DNA from: an uncultured archaeon
GTDB taxonomy: Archaea > Thermoproteota > Nitrososphaeria > Nitrososphaerales > CALBXV01
Direction: 5' to 3'
Length of the DNA stretch: 9,318 bases
Assembly (NCBI GenBank): GCA_937890045.1
Contig: CALBXV010000444.1
Span: forward strand, 1-9,318
Shown: one piece after another, positions 1-6,266 of the stretch
Numbering within the stretch: the first letter of the stretch is position 1
Layout of the letters: each line of letters opens with the position of its first letter
Made by a program: the position numbers and the translations under genes
The notes under the pieces: generated by a model
Seen by the model: the letters and a program-made list of their open reading frames with translations, nothing else
Database searches by the model: none
What the model was told of the DNA's origin: nothing

Positions 1-2750
1 ATTCCCATAACTTCTCCTGTAGATTTCATCTCTGGAGTTAATACTGGATCAACATCTTTCAATTTTGTAAATGGAAATACTGCTTCTTTAACTGATATAT
101 GTTTTAAATTTATTCTTTCTTTAATATTAAAATCTTTTAATTTCTTTCCTAGTATTATTTTAGTAGCTATTTTTGCCCATGGGATCCCTGTTGCTTTACT
201 AACAAATGGAATTGTTCTTGAAGCTCTTGGATTAGCTTCAAGTACATATACTGTGTTATTTTTTATCAAATATTGTATATTTATTAGTCCAATTACTTCT
301 AGTAACTTAGAAATTTTAATTGTGTATTCTCTTATCTTATTTATTATTTTAGAATCTAGTGAAATAGTTGGTAGTACACATGCTGAATCTCCTGAATGTA
401 CTCCAGCTTCTTCTATATGTTCCATTATTCCAGCTATTATTACATCTTTACCATCACTAATTGCATCAACTTCTACCTCTTGAGCTTCTTCTATATATTT
501 ATCAATTAGTATTGGACTATTTGGAAAAATTTCTATTGCTTTATTAATATATTTTATTAAAGATTGTTGATCATATATTATTTCCATTGCTCTACCTCCT
601 AATACATAAGACGGTCTAATTAAAATTGGATATGTTATCTTATTAGCAATTGTTATCGCATCTTCTGAATTATAAGCTATTCCATTTTTTGGTTGTAATA
701 TATTTTCTTTATTTAGTAATTTAGAAAATAATTCTCTATCTTCTGCTAAATCAATAGCTCTAGCTGATGTTCCAAGAATTTTAATTCCTTTTTTAGTTAA
801 TTCATTAGCTATATTTATTGGTGTTTGTCCTCCAAATTGAATTATTACTCCTTTCGGTTTTTCATTTTCTACAATATTTAATACATCTTCTGATGTTATT
901 GGTTCAAAGTATAAACGGTCTGATATATCGTAATCTGTTGATACTGTTTCTGGATTACTGTTTATCATAATTGTTTCATATCCTTCTTCTCTAGCTGAAA
1001 TTGCACTATGAACACAACAATAATCAAATTCTACTCCTTGACCAATTCTATTAGGTCCTGAACCTAAAATAATAACCTTTTTTTTATTACTTCTTTTCAC
1101 TTCATTTTCACTTTCATAACACGAGTAGTAGTATGGTGTTTTAGCTTCAAATTCTGCTGCACAACTATCAACCATTTTATAAGATGGTAAAATATTATGT
1201 TCTATACGCTTTTGACGTATTTGATATTCGTTAACTTGTAAAATTTGACCTATTTGATAGTCTGAAAAACCCAATCTCTTCGCATCTTCTAATACATGTT
1301 TTGCTAAAGATTTAATTGTGTGTTTTTTTATTTTATTTTCCATTTCAATAATATTGTTAATTCTGTCTATAAACCATATATCTATTTGAGTTATCTTTGC
1401 TATTTCATTTATAGAAAAACCATTTAATAACGCATGTCTGATATAGAATATTCTTTCATGATTTGGTTTACTTAATTTTTCTGTTATTTCTTCCTGTGTT
1501 AATTTTTTAGTATTTTCATCATCTATTAATCCTTTCTTCCCAATTTCTAATCCTCTAATTGCTTTTTGAAGTGATTCTTCAAAACTTCTACCTATAGACA
1601 TAACTTCACCTATACTTTTCATTTGTGTTGTTAATTCTGAATCTGCCTCTGGAAACTTATCAAAGTTAAATCTAGGAATTTTCACTACAATATAATCTAT
1701 TGTCGGCTCAAAAGATGCTTTAGTTTCTTTTGTTATATCATTTGGAATTTCATCTAAATAATATCCTATTGCAAGTTTAGCAGCTATTTTTGCTATTGGA
1801 AAACCTGTAGCTTTGGAAGCTAAAGCTGAAGATCTTGAAACTCTTGGATTCATTTCAATAACTTGAATTTCTCCATCTACAGGGTTAACAGCAAATTGTA
1901 TATTACTTCCACCAGTTTCAACTCCAATTTCTCTCATTATATCTATTGACATATTTCTTAATTTTTGATATTCTACATCTGTCAACGTTTGCGCAGGTGC
2001 TACAGTAATACTATCACCAGTATGTATTCCCATTGGATCCAAGTTTTCTATTGAACATATTATAACTACGTTATCTGCTAGATCTCTCATAACTTCTAGT
2101 TCATACTCTTTCCAACCCAATAATCCCTTTTCAATTAATACCTGCTTTTTCAGACTATGTTCTAATCCTTTTTCAACAATAGTCTCTAATTCAAAATCAT
2201 TATATGCTATTCCACCTCCAGTTCCACCTAAAGTGAATGAAGGTCTAATTACAACCGGATATCCTATTTTATTCGCTGTAATTTTAGCTTCCTCTATTGT
2301 TTTTACAACATTAGTTTCAGGTACTTTTAACCCAATCTTCATCATAGATTCTTTAAATAAATCTCTACTCTCTGCTTTTTTTATAGTCTCTAAGTTTGCT
2401 CCTATTAATTCAACACCGTATTTATCTAAAATCTTGTTCTCTGCTAAAATAGTTGTAAGGTTTAGTCCTGTTTGTCCTCCTAAAGTTGGTAAAAGAACAT
2501 CTGGTCTCTCTATTTCTAAAATTTTTTCTATGACTGATGGTGTTAATGGTTCAACATATGTTTTATCCGCTATTTCTGGGTCAGTCATAATAGTAGCTGG
2601 ATTCGAATTAACTAATATCACTTCATAGCCTTCTTCTTTTAACGCTTTACATGCTTGTGTTCCTGAATAATCAAATTCTGCAGCTTGACCTATTATTATC
2701 GGTCCCGAACCTATTATAAGTATTTTTTTAATATCTGTTCTTCTTGGCAC
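1..2750 (-). CDS. carB: Carbamoyl-phosphate synthase large subunit, C-terminus cut by window edge
   Basis: This is the synthetase subunit that makes carbamoyl phosphate from bicarbonate, ammonia delivered by CarA, and two ATP; the product feeds pyrimidine and arginine synthesis. About 916 residues are visible in one open frame with no break. The N-terminal half has the nucleotide-binding start [32 protein letters not shown] and EMNPR; R169, E299, N301 and R303 fall at the same numbers as the E. coli catalytic residues. The oligomerisation domain follows (about 400-550), then the second ATP-grasp half with [15 protein letters not shown] and EANPR (E838, N840, R842). The frame leaves the window at [13 protein letters not shown], so the C-terminal MGS-like allosteric domain (about 150 residues in the family) lies outside and cannot be assessed. 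The start is GTG, because the conserved [16 protein letters not shown] follows it directly. A second in-frame GTG at 2759 overlaps the carA stop and would add three residues. It lies 5 nt downstream of carA, so the two are probably one operon. Confidence 0.97.
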   Translation of the reverse strand, partial: MPRRTDIKKILIIGSGPIIIGQAAEFDYSGTQACKALKEEGYEVILVNSNPATIMTDPEIADKTYVEPLTPSVIEKILEIERPDVLLPTLGGQTGLNLTTILAENKILDKYGVELIGANLETIKKAESRDLFKESMMKIGLKVPETNVVKTIEEAKITANKIGYPVVIRPSFTLGGTGGGIAYNDFELETIVEKGLEHSLKKQVLIEKGLLGWKEYELEVMRDLADNVVIICSIENLDPMGIHTGDSITVAPAQTLTDVEYQKLRNMSIDIMREIGVETGGSNIQFAVNPVDGEIQVIEMNPRVSRSSALASKATGFPIAKIAAKLAIGYYLDEIPNDITKETKASFEPTIDYIVVKIPRFNFDKFPEADSELTTQMKSIGEVMSIGRSFEESLQKAIRGLEIGKKGLIDDENTKKLTQEEITEKLSKPNHERIFYIRHALLNGFSINEIAKITQIDIWFIDRINNIIEMENKIKKHTIKSLAKHVLEDAKRLGFSDYQIGQILQVNEYQIRQKRIEHNILPSYKMVDSCAAEFEAKTPYYYSCYESENEVKRSNKKKVIILGSGPNRIGQGVEFDYCCVHSAISAREEGYETIMINSNPETVSTDYDISDRLYFEPITSEDVLNIVENEKPKGVIIQFGGQTPINIANELTKKGIKILGTSARAIDLAEDRELFSKLLNKENILQPKNGIAYNSEDAITIANKITYPILIRPSYVLGGRAMEIIYDQQSLIKYINKAIEIFPNSPILIDKYIEEAQEVEVDAISDGKDVIIAGIMEHIEEAGVHSGDSACVLPTISLDSKIINKIREYTIKISKLLEVIGLINIQYLIKNNTVYVLEANPRASRTIPFVSKATGIPWAKIATKIILGKKLKDFNIKERINLKHISVKEAVFPFTKLKDVDPVLTPEMKSTGEVMG

Positions 2751-2754
2751 TAAT

Positions 2755-2762
2755 ATCACTTC
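2755..2762 (-). promoter_or_regulatory. Shine-Dalgarno-like site for carB
   Basis: On the minus strand GAAGTGAT lies 4 nt before the GTG at 2750. It differs at one base from GAGGTGAT, part of the usual archaeal Shine-Dalgarno sequence. It overlaps the last codons of carA, as expected for an internal operon gene, and favours GTG 2750 over GTG 2759, which would sit inside the site. In so short a match chance cannot be excluded. Confidence 0.4.
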
Positions 2763-3859
2763 GAAATAATCTCTATAAATCTATCAAAAAATTCATGTGT
2801 ATCATGTGGTCCAGGACTAGCTTCTGGATGATATTGTACTGCTATTACTGACGAATCTTTATTTGCTAACCCCTCAATTGTATTATCATTTAGATTTATT
2901 TGTGTTATTTTTAAATTAGTTTTTTTTATAGAGTTTGAATCTACTGCAAAACCATGATTTTGTGTAGATATAAAGACTCTTCCAGAAGATAAATCTTTTA
3001 CAGGTTGATTTGATCCTCTATGACCAAATTTCAGTTTAAAAGTTTTTGCTCCAGCTGACAAAGCAATTAATTGAAGTCCTAAACAAATTCCTCCTACAGG
3101 AATTTTATTAACTAATTCTTTAATTGATTTTATAGTTGGTTTTACTATTTTTGGGTCTCCAGGACCATTTGATATAAATACTCCATCAGGATTTTCTTTT
3201 AATATTTTTTCTGAAGGGTAATCATAAGGAACTATTTTCACATCTACTCCTCTACTAGTTAATTGCTTTATTATGCTATTCTTAACTCCGCAATCAATTA
3301 ATATTACTTTAAATCTACCAGTAGATTTTATATTTCTTACTGTATTTTTTTTTATTTTGTTTATAAAATTTATTTTTGAAATATCAGGATATTTTTTTAA
3401 ATCATTTTTTATTTGTTTTATATTTATTAACTCATTTGAATTATATACTTTTAAAATAGCTTTCATAGTTCCATGTATTCGAGATTTTTTTGTTAACATT
3501 CTAGTATCAATACCTTCTATACTTGGTATTCCTTCTTCAACTAAAAATTGATCTAGACTCTTTTGACTTCTCCAATTACTTGGATTTTGACATATATGTC
3601 TTGCTACAAAACCTTTTACCTGAATTTTTTCACTTTCAAAATCTTTGATATTAACACCATAATTTCCCATATGTGGATATGTCATCATTAATATTTGCCC
3701 TGCATAACTTGGATCAGTTAATGCTTCTACATATCCTGTCATGGCTGTATTAAATACTAATTCTCCAACTACTGTTCCTATAGCACCATAACCAATTCCT
3801 TTTAAAATTGTACCGTCCTCTAAAAGCAATAGTGCTTTTTTTTCATCAAATTTCTTCAA
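2756..3859 (-). CDS. carA: Carbamoyl-phosphate synthase small (glutaminase) subunit
   Basis: It hydrolyses glutamine and passes ammonia to CarB. The product is 367 residues, close to the usual 360-380. The CarA-specific N-terminal domain covers about residues 8-150, with [21 protein letters not shown] near 32-52 and a [11 protein letters not shown] segment near 60-70. The class I glutamine amidotransferase domain follows from about 183, with the nucleophile elbow GGICLGLQ (C259) and the His-Glu pair in [13 protein letters not shown] (H344, E346), so the catalytic triad is complete. The start codon is TTG: an in-frame TAA lies only two codons upstream (3863-3865) and the next in-frame Met is residue 40, inside the conserved domain. 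No Shine-Dalgarno is seen before the TTG, which suits a leaderless first gene. It is divergent from the Lrp-TRASH gene, which may regulate it (inference from position only). Confidence 0.97.
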   Translation of the reverse strand: MKKFDEKKALLLLEDGTILKGIGYGAIGTVVGELVFNTAMTGYVEALTDPSYAGQILMMTYPHMGNYGVNIKDFESEKIQVKGFVARHICQNPSNWRSQKSLDQFLVEEGIPSIEGIDTRMLTKKSRIHGTMKAILKVYNSNELINIKQIKNDLKKYPDISKINFINKIKKNTVRNIKSTGRFKVILIDCGVKNSIIKQLTSRGVDVKIVPYDYPSEKILKENPDGVFISNGPGDPKIVKPTIKSIKELVNKIPVGGICLGLQLIALSAGAKTFKLKFGHRGSNQPVKDLSSGRVFISTQNHGFAVDSNSIKKTNLKITQINLNDNTIEGLANKDSSVIAVQYHPEASPGPHDTHEFFDRFIEIISK

Positions 3860-3970
3860 TCGTTATTTAAAGACTTTATGATAAATTTAATCTTTACCAA
3901 TATTTAATATAAACATTCAGAAATATTTCAAAATTATTTGATGTAAATAATAAGAATTTAATAGCGTCTA
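3860..3970. promoter_or_regulatory. Divergent promoter region between carA and the Lrp-TRASH gene
   Basis: This very AT-rich stretch of 111 nt must carry promoters for both carAB (leftward) and the regulator (rightward). On the minus strand TTAAATTTAT (3881-3890) is centred about 26 nt before the carA TTG. On the plus strand GTAAATAA (3943-3950) is centred about 25 nt before the regulator ATG. Both fit the spacing of a TATA box for leaderless archaeal transcripts, but both are weak matches in AT-rich DNA. A stronger-looking TTTATATT on the minus strand (3906-3913) would give a carA leader of about 20-25 nt. Confidence 0.4.
3920..3929. promoter_or_regulatory. Candidate operator: perfect 10-bp palindrome GAAATATTTC
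   Basis: GAAATATTTC is its own reverse complement and lies near the middle of the divergent region, about 41 nt before the regulator ATG and 60 nt before the carA TTG. Lrp/AsnC proteins are dimers or higher oligomers that often bind AT-rich inverted repeats near their own promoters, so this is a plausible site. The symmetry does not extend into the flanks, and palindromes of this length are not rare in such AT-rich DNA. Confidence 0.25.
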
Positions 3971-4561
3971 ATGACATTAAAAAAACTATTGTATTTAGAT
4001 GAAATAGATTATAGAATTATTTTATCTCTGCATCAAAATGGACGCAAATCTTTAAGAGATATGTCAAAATATGCTGGTGTTAGTATTCCTACTGTTAGTG
4101 ATCGTATAACTAAACTATTTACTAGTAATATTATCTTAAAGATCTTACCTGTAATTAATTTTAATAAAATATTAGGAAACACTGTAGTGCTAATTTGTTT
4201 AGAAATTCAAAATTCTCTTACTACTGATATAACTGAAGAATTAAAACAAATTCCAGAAATCATTGATCTATTTATTACTACTGGTAAATATGATTTGATT
4301 ATAAAAATTATAATAAAAGATGAAGAGGCTCTTAATGATATAATTTTAAATAAACTTAAAAATATAAAAGGTGTTGAAAAAATCTCTACTAATTTTATTA
4401 TTGAGAATATCTATGATTACTCTACTCAATTACCTAAAATTGAAAAACATTTTAAGATTTTATGTCATAATTGTAAAAATCAAATTAAACAAAATATTTT
4501 TACTAGAGTTATTGATAATCGAGAAGAGTTCTTCTGTTCTAAAACATGTTTATCAAAATAG
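3971..4561 (+). CDS. Lrp/AsnC-family transcription regulator with C-terminal TRASH metal-binding domain
   Basis: The product is 196 residues, about 40-50 longer than a plain Lrp/AsnC protein. An AsnC-type helix-turn-helix occupies about 9-56 (LDEIDYRIILSL, then DMSKYAGVSIPTVSDRITKL). A ligand-binding/oligomerisation (RAM) domain occupies about 68-150, including TGKYDLIIKI (104-113). A short linker leads to C165-x2-C168-x20-C189-x3-C193 with EEFFCSKTC, which matches the TRASH signature (C-x19-22-C-x3-C) preceded by an extra CxxC cysteine. TRASH domains are known to bind metals and occur in archaeal regulators of copper or other heavy metals. The effector here is unknown and could be a metal, an amino acid or both. 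The ATG start places the HTH normally. The gene is divergent from carAB and convergent with the glycosylase gene, so carAB and its own promoter are the nearest targets (inference). Confidence 0.92.
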   Translation: MTLKKLLYLDEIDYRIILSLHQNGRKSLRDMSKYAGVSIPTVSDRITKLFTSNIILKILPVINFNKILGNTVVLICLEIQNSLTTDITEELKQIPEIIDLFITTGKYDLIIKIIIKDEEALNDIILNKLKNIKGVEKISTNFIIENIYDYSTQLPKIEKHFKILCHNCKNQIKQNIFTRVIDNREEFFCSKTCLSK

Positions 4562-4563
4562 TA

Positions 4564-4571
4564 TTTTTTTT
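4564..4571 (+). terminator. Oligo-T transcription terminator after the Lrp-TRASH gene
   Basis: Eight consecutive T residues begin 3 nt after the TAG stop. A T-run in the coding strand is the typical intrinsic termination signal of archaea, with no hairpin needed. The run overlaps the stop codon of the convergent glycosylase gene, so the plus-strand transcript would end before entering its neighbour. No matching T-run follows the glycosylase gene on the minus strand. Confidence 0.5.
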
Positions 4572-5448
4572 ATATGTTATTTATCATGTTATAATACAGA
4601 TATTGTTGAGCATAACCTGCATGTTTTCCAAAATACTTTCTCATTGATGAAGATATCTCTTGATATTTTTCAAAAGATAATGAAATTTTTTCTGATGTTG
4701 CAGTTTCTTTATATGATATTTTGTTTAAATAATTTCTAAATATTACTCTAGCTATCCATCTATCAATTGGGAAAGCGTCTAATTTTTCAAACGCAAATAA
4801 TAACACACAATCAGTAATTTTTGGACCCACACCTCTTATTTCATTTAAATGTGAAAAAGCTAGATTATATTTCATTTTTTTAATATTACTTAATCTAAAA
4901 TTCCCAGAATATATTTCTCTTGATATATTTGATATATTTTTTGCCCTAAATCCTAATCCACATGCAGTTAATTCATTTATAGATGCTTCTGCTAATTTTT
5001 TTGGTGTAGGAAAATTATAATAAATATTATTTTGAAATTCATTTTTCTCTCCAAATTTTTCTGTTAATAATTTAATATTATGTTTAATTTTTGGTATATT
5101 TGAAACTGGCGAACATAAATATGATATTAAGCATTCCCATGGCTCTTGTCTTATTAATCTTAATCCTAAAAATCTTCTTATAGAATTGTCAATACATTCA
5201 TCTTTATTTATTTCCTTTATTATTAAGTCTAAATTATCATCAAGTCTAAAATATCTTATAATATCTTTTTCATCAATTTTGTTTGAAGTATTTATAAATA
5301 ATTTTGATTTTATTTTTTTAATTTTTACTACTGTATTATGGATCAAACCAATTCTCCAATTTTTCTTCTCTGTCCATCTAAATAATTGCCCAGAATCTAA
5401 ACTATATTTTAAATTAAACGGTTTATTGATATCAAGTATTAATTCCAT
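4570..5448 (-). CDS. ogg: 8-oxoguanine DNA glycosylase/AP lyase (OGG1-like, HhH-GPD)
   Basis: This base-excision repair enzyme removes 8-oxoguanine and cuts the resulting abasic strand. The product is 292 residues with two parts of the OGG family: an N-terminal OGG_N fold (about 1-90, with SGQLFRW at 19-25 matching the GQSFRW segment of human OGG1) and an HhH-GPD domain (about 95-285). The helix-hairpin-helix IRGVGPKITDCVLLFAF carries the Schiff-base lysine K210, and FPIDRW carries the catalytic aspartate D229. Residues lining the oxidised base in OGG1 also have counterparts: G20, C214, Q281 and an aromatic Y285. The segment CSPVSNIPKI (112-121) replaces the human CSSNNNIARI that reads the orphaned cytosine, so opposite-base preference may differ. 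The ATG start sits directly before the conserved N-terminal strand. It lies 55 nt from the divergent membrane-protein gene and is probably transcribed alone. Confidence 0.93.
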   Translation of the reverse strand: MELILDINKPFNLKYSLDSGQLFRWTEKKNWRIGLIHNTVVKIKKIKSKLFINTSNKIDEKDIIRYFRLDDNLDLIIKEINKDECIDNSIRRFLGLRLIRQEPWECLISYLCSPVSNIPKIKHNIKLLTEKFGEKNEFQNNIYYNFPTPKKLAEASINELTACGLGFRAKNISNISREIYSGNFRLSNIKKMKYNLAFSHLNEIRGVGPKITDCVLLFAFEKLDAFPIDRWIARVIFRNYLNKISYKETATSEKISLSFEKYQEISSSMRKYFGKHAGYAQQYLYYNMINNI

Positions 5449-5503
5449 TTGTTTATGAAATTTATAATAGTGGGTTATATGTATTTATATTTGTTTATTT
5501 TCT
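5449..5503. promoter_or_regulatory. Compact divergent promoter for the glycosylase and VTT-protein genes
   Basis: The 55-nt gap holds TTATAT at 5475-5480 (ATATAA on the other strand). Its centre is about 26 nt before the plus-strand ATG at 5504 and about 29 nt before the minus-strand ATG at 5448, so one near-symmetric TATA element could serve both directions. Another TTTATAT lies at 5484-5490. No Shine-Dalgarno motif is seen before either ATG, consistent with leaderless mRNAs. The region is very AT-rich, so the exact boxes are uncertain. Confidence 0.35.
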
Positions 5504-6025
5504 ATGTTAGACCTTATAACTGCTAATTTTGATTGGTTACTTACTTTTGTTAAAAGTCTAGGTTATATAGGTGCGTTTCTTGCTGGCCTTCTTGGTTCTA
5601 GTTCTTTATTCATTTCCATCTTTCCATCATTTATTGTTATTCCAATTCTAGCAGCTACTTCACTAAATCCAATTGTTGTAGGAATACTTGCAGGTATAGG
5701 AGCTGGATTTGGTCAATATCTCCATTATTACATAGGTTCTGGTGGTAGACATCTATTATCTGAAAAGAAAAAGAAAAGTATGGATGTATGGAATAAACGA
5801 TTAAATAAATATGGTGTATTACTAGTTTTTCTTTTTGCTGTAACTCCTGCAACTCCTGATGATCTACTTTGGATCCCTCTAGGTTTTATTGGCTATCCTA
5901 AACTTAAAGCACTAGTTGTTGCAATATTTGGTAAAGTAATTCTTAATGTTGTTTATGCTCTAATTGGTGCTAACAGTATTCCTGTGATATTTGAGATTCT
6001 TGCTCAATATGGTATTGTTCTTTAA
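5504..6025 (+). CDS. Small VTT/DedA-like (SNARE-associated family) integral membrane protein
   Basis: A 173-residue protein, mostly hydrophobic. Likely membrane segments lie at about 12-30, 34-52 (possibly re-entrant), 54-77, 103-128 and 134-157, with a basic loop SEKKKKSMDVWNKR at 86-99. The glycine-rich helix GIGAGFGQYLHYYIGSGG (64-81) resembles the first conserved part of VTT domains, and FAVTPATPDDLLWIPLGF (111-128) the second; here the classic GRFxPxxR of bacterial DedA is replaced by a TPxTPDD form with two adjacent acidic residues in a membrane setting. VTT proteins include lipid scramblases and undecaprenyl-phosphate or other transporters; no substrate can be assigned here. It is divergent from the glycosylase gene and overlaps the tail of the zinc-ribbon gene by 4 nt. 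The ATG start follows a TATA-like element at suitable distance. Confidence 0.85.
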   Translation: MLDLITANFDWLLTFVKSLGYIGAFLAGLLGSSSLFISIFPSFIVIPILAATSLNPIVVGILAGIGAGFGQYLHYYIGSGGRHLLSEKKKKSMDVWNKRLNKYGVLLVFLFAVTPATPDDLLWIPLGFIGYPKLKALVVAIFGKVILNVVYALIGANSIPVIFEILAQYGIVL

Positions 6026-6132
6026 AGATCTGAACAATCTACTAGATTTCCACATTCATTACATCTTAATTTACAGTGTATACTGAACATTTTACTTCCA
6101 CATATCTCACATGTATTACTAACAGTATACAT
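6022..6132 (-). CDS. 36-residue Cys-rich zinc-ribbon microprotein
   Basis: A small open frame read by me from the minus strand, starting at ATG and ending at TAA. The product begins MYTVSNTCEICGSK and has C8-x2-C11, H19-C20, C24-x2-C27-G and C33, ending VDCSDL: six cysteines and one histidine in 36 residues. Paired CxxC knuckles indicate a zinc ribbon, and the density of ligands makes a chance frame unlikely. The trailing HCK..C..CG...DCSD pattern resembles small uncharacterised zinc-ribbon proteins I recall from other prokaryotes, but this is memory, not a search. Its role is unknown; such microproteins often act as protein- or nucleic-acid-binding adaptors. Its stop codon and that of the convergent VTT gene share TTAA. 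It is not LysW: it lacks the acidic C-terminal tail ending in EDWGE-like residues used to carry amino acids. Confidence 0.75.
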   Translation of the reverse strand: MYTVSNTCEICGSKMFSIHCKLRCNECGNLVDCSDL

Positions 6133-6162
6133 GTTTTAATAACGTATTTTTTATATTATTAA

Positions 6163-6175
6163 TTTTATATTTAAA
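6163..6175 (-). promoter_or_regulatory. TATA-like element upstream of the zinc-ribbon gene
   Basis: On the minus strand the run TTTAAATATAAAA resembles an archaeal TATA box and is centred about 37 nt before the ATG at 6132, which would give a short leader of about 10 nt. A second candidate, AATATAAA (6150-6157), is nearer, at about 22 nt. The 134-nt gap from 6133 to 6266 otherwise holds only the argH promoter. Confidence 0.3.
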
Positions 6176-6235
6176 CGATTTTTTATATGAAAATTTGTTG
6201 AATTATTCGTTTTTAAATAATACATCTCTTATATT

Positions 6236-6244
6236 TTTATATTT
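6236..6244 (+). promoter_or_regulatory. TATA box of argH
   Basis: TTTATATTT is centred at 6240, 27 nt before the ATG at 6267. This is the standard spacing between TATA box and transcription start in archaea, so the argH mRNA would be leaderless and begin at or next to its ATG. The element lies inside the upstream in-frame extension beginning at TTG 6195, which argues against that longer start. Confidence 0.5.
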
Positions 6245-6266
6245 AAGAAAAGTAAACTTAGTAAAT

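Noticed and set aside
253..483. Plus-strand open frame of 76 codons
   Set aside because: It is antisense to the second ATP-grasp half of carB, which is intact with all family motifs. The frame is an AT-rich shadow with no recognisable domain.
2233..2628. Plus-strand open frame of 131 codons
   Set aside because: It lies opposite the N-terminal ATP-grasp domain of carB, including the conserved [12 protein letters not shown] codons, and shows no motif of its own.
4371..4739. Plus-strand frame running from the Lrp-TRASH gene into the glycosylase gene
   Set aside because: It overlaps the TRASH domain in another frame and the 3' end of the glycosylase gene on the other strand; composition is low-complexity Ile/Leu/Phe/Asn.
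4916..4941. Short direct repeat of TGATATATT
   Set aside because: It encodes the NISNIS stretch inside the glycosylase gene and is only two copies of an AT-rich word, with no sign of a mobile or regulatory element.
6022..6132. Zinc-ribbon microprotein as the LysW carrier protein of the neighbouring pathway
   Set aside because: LysW has a zinc-ribbon head but ends in an acidic tail with a terminal glutamate that is modified. This product is shorter and ends in VDCSDL, so it cannot be the carrier.
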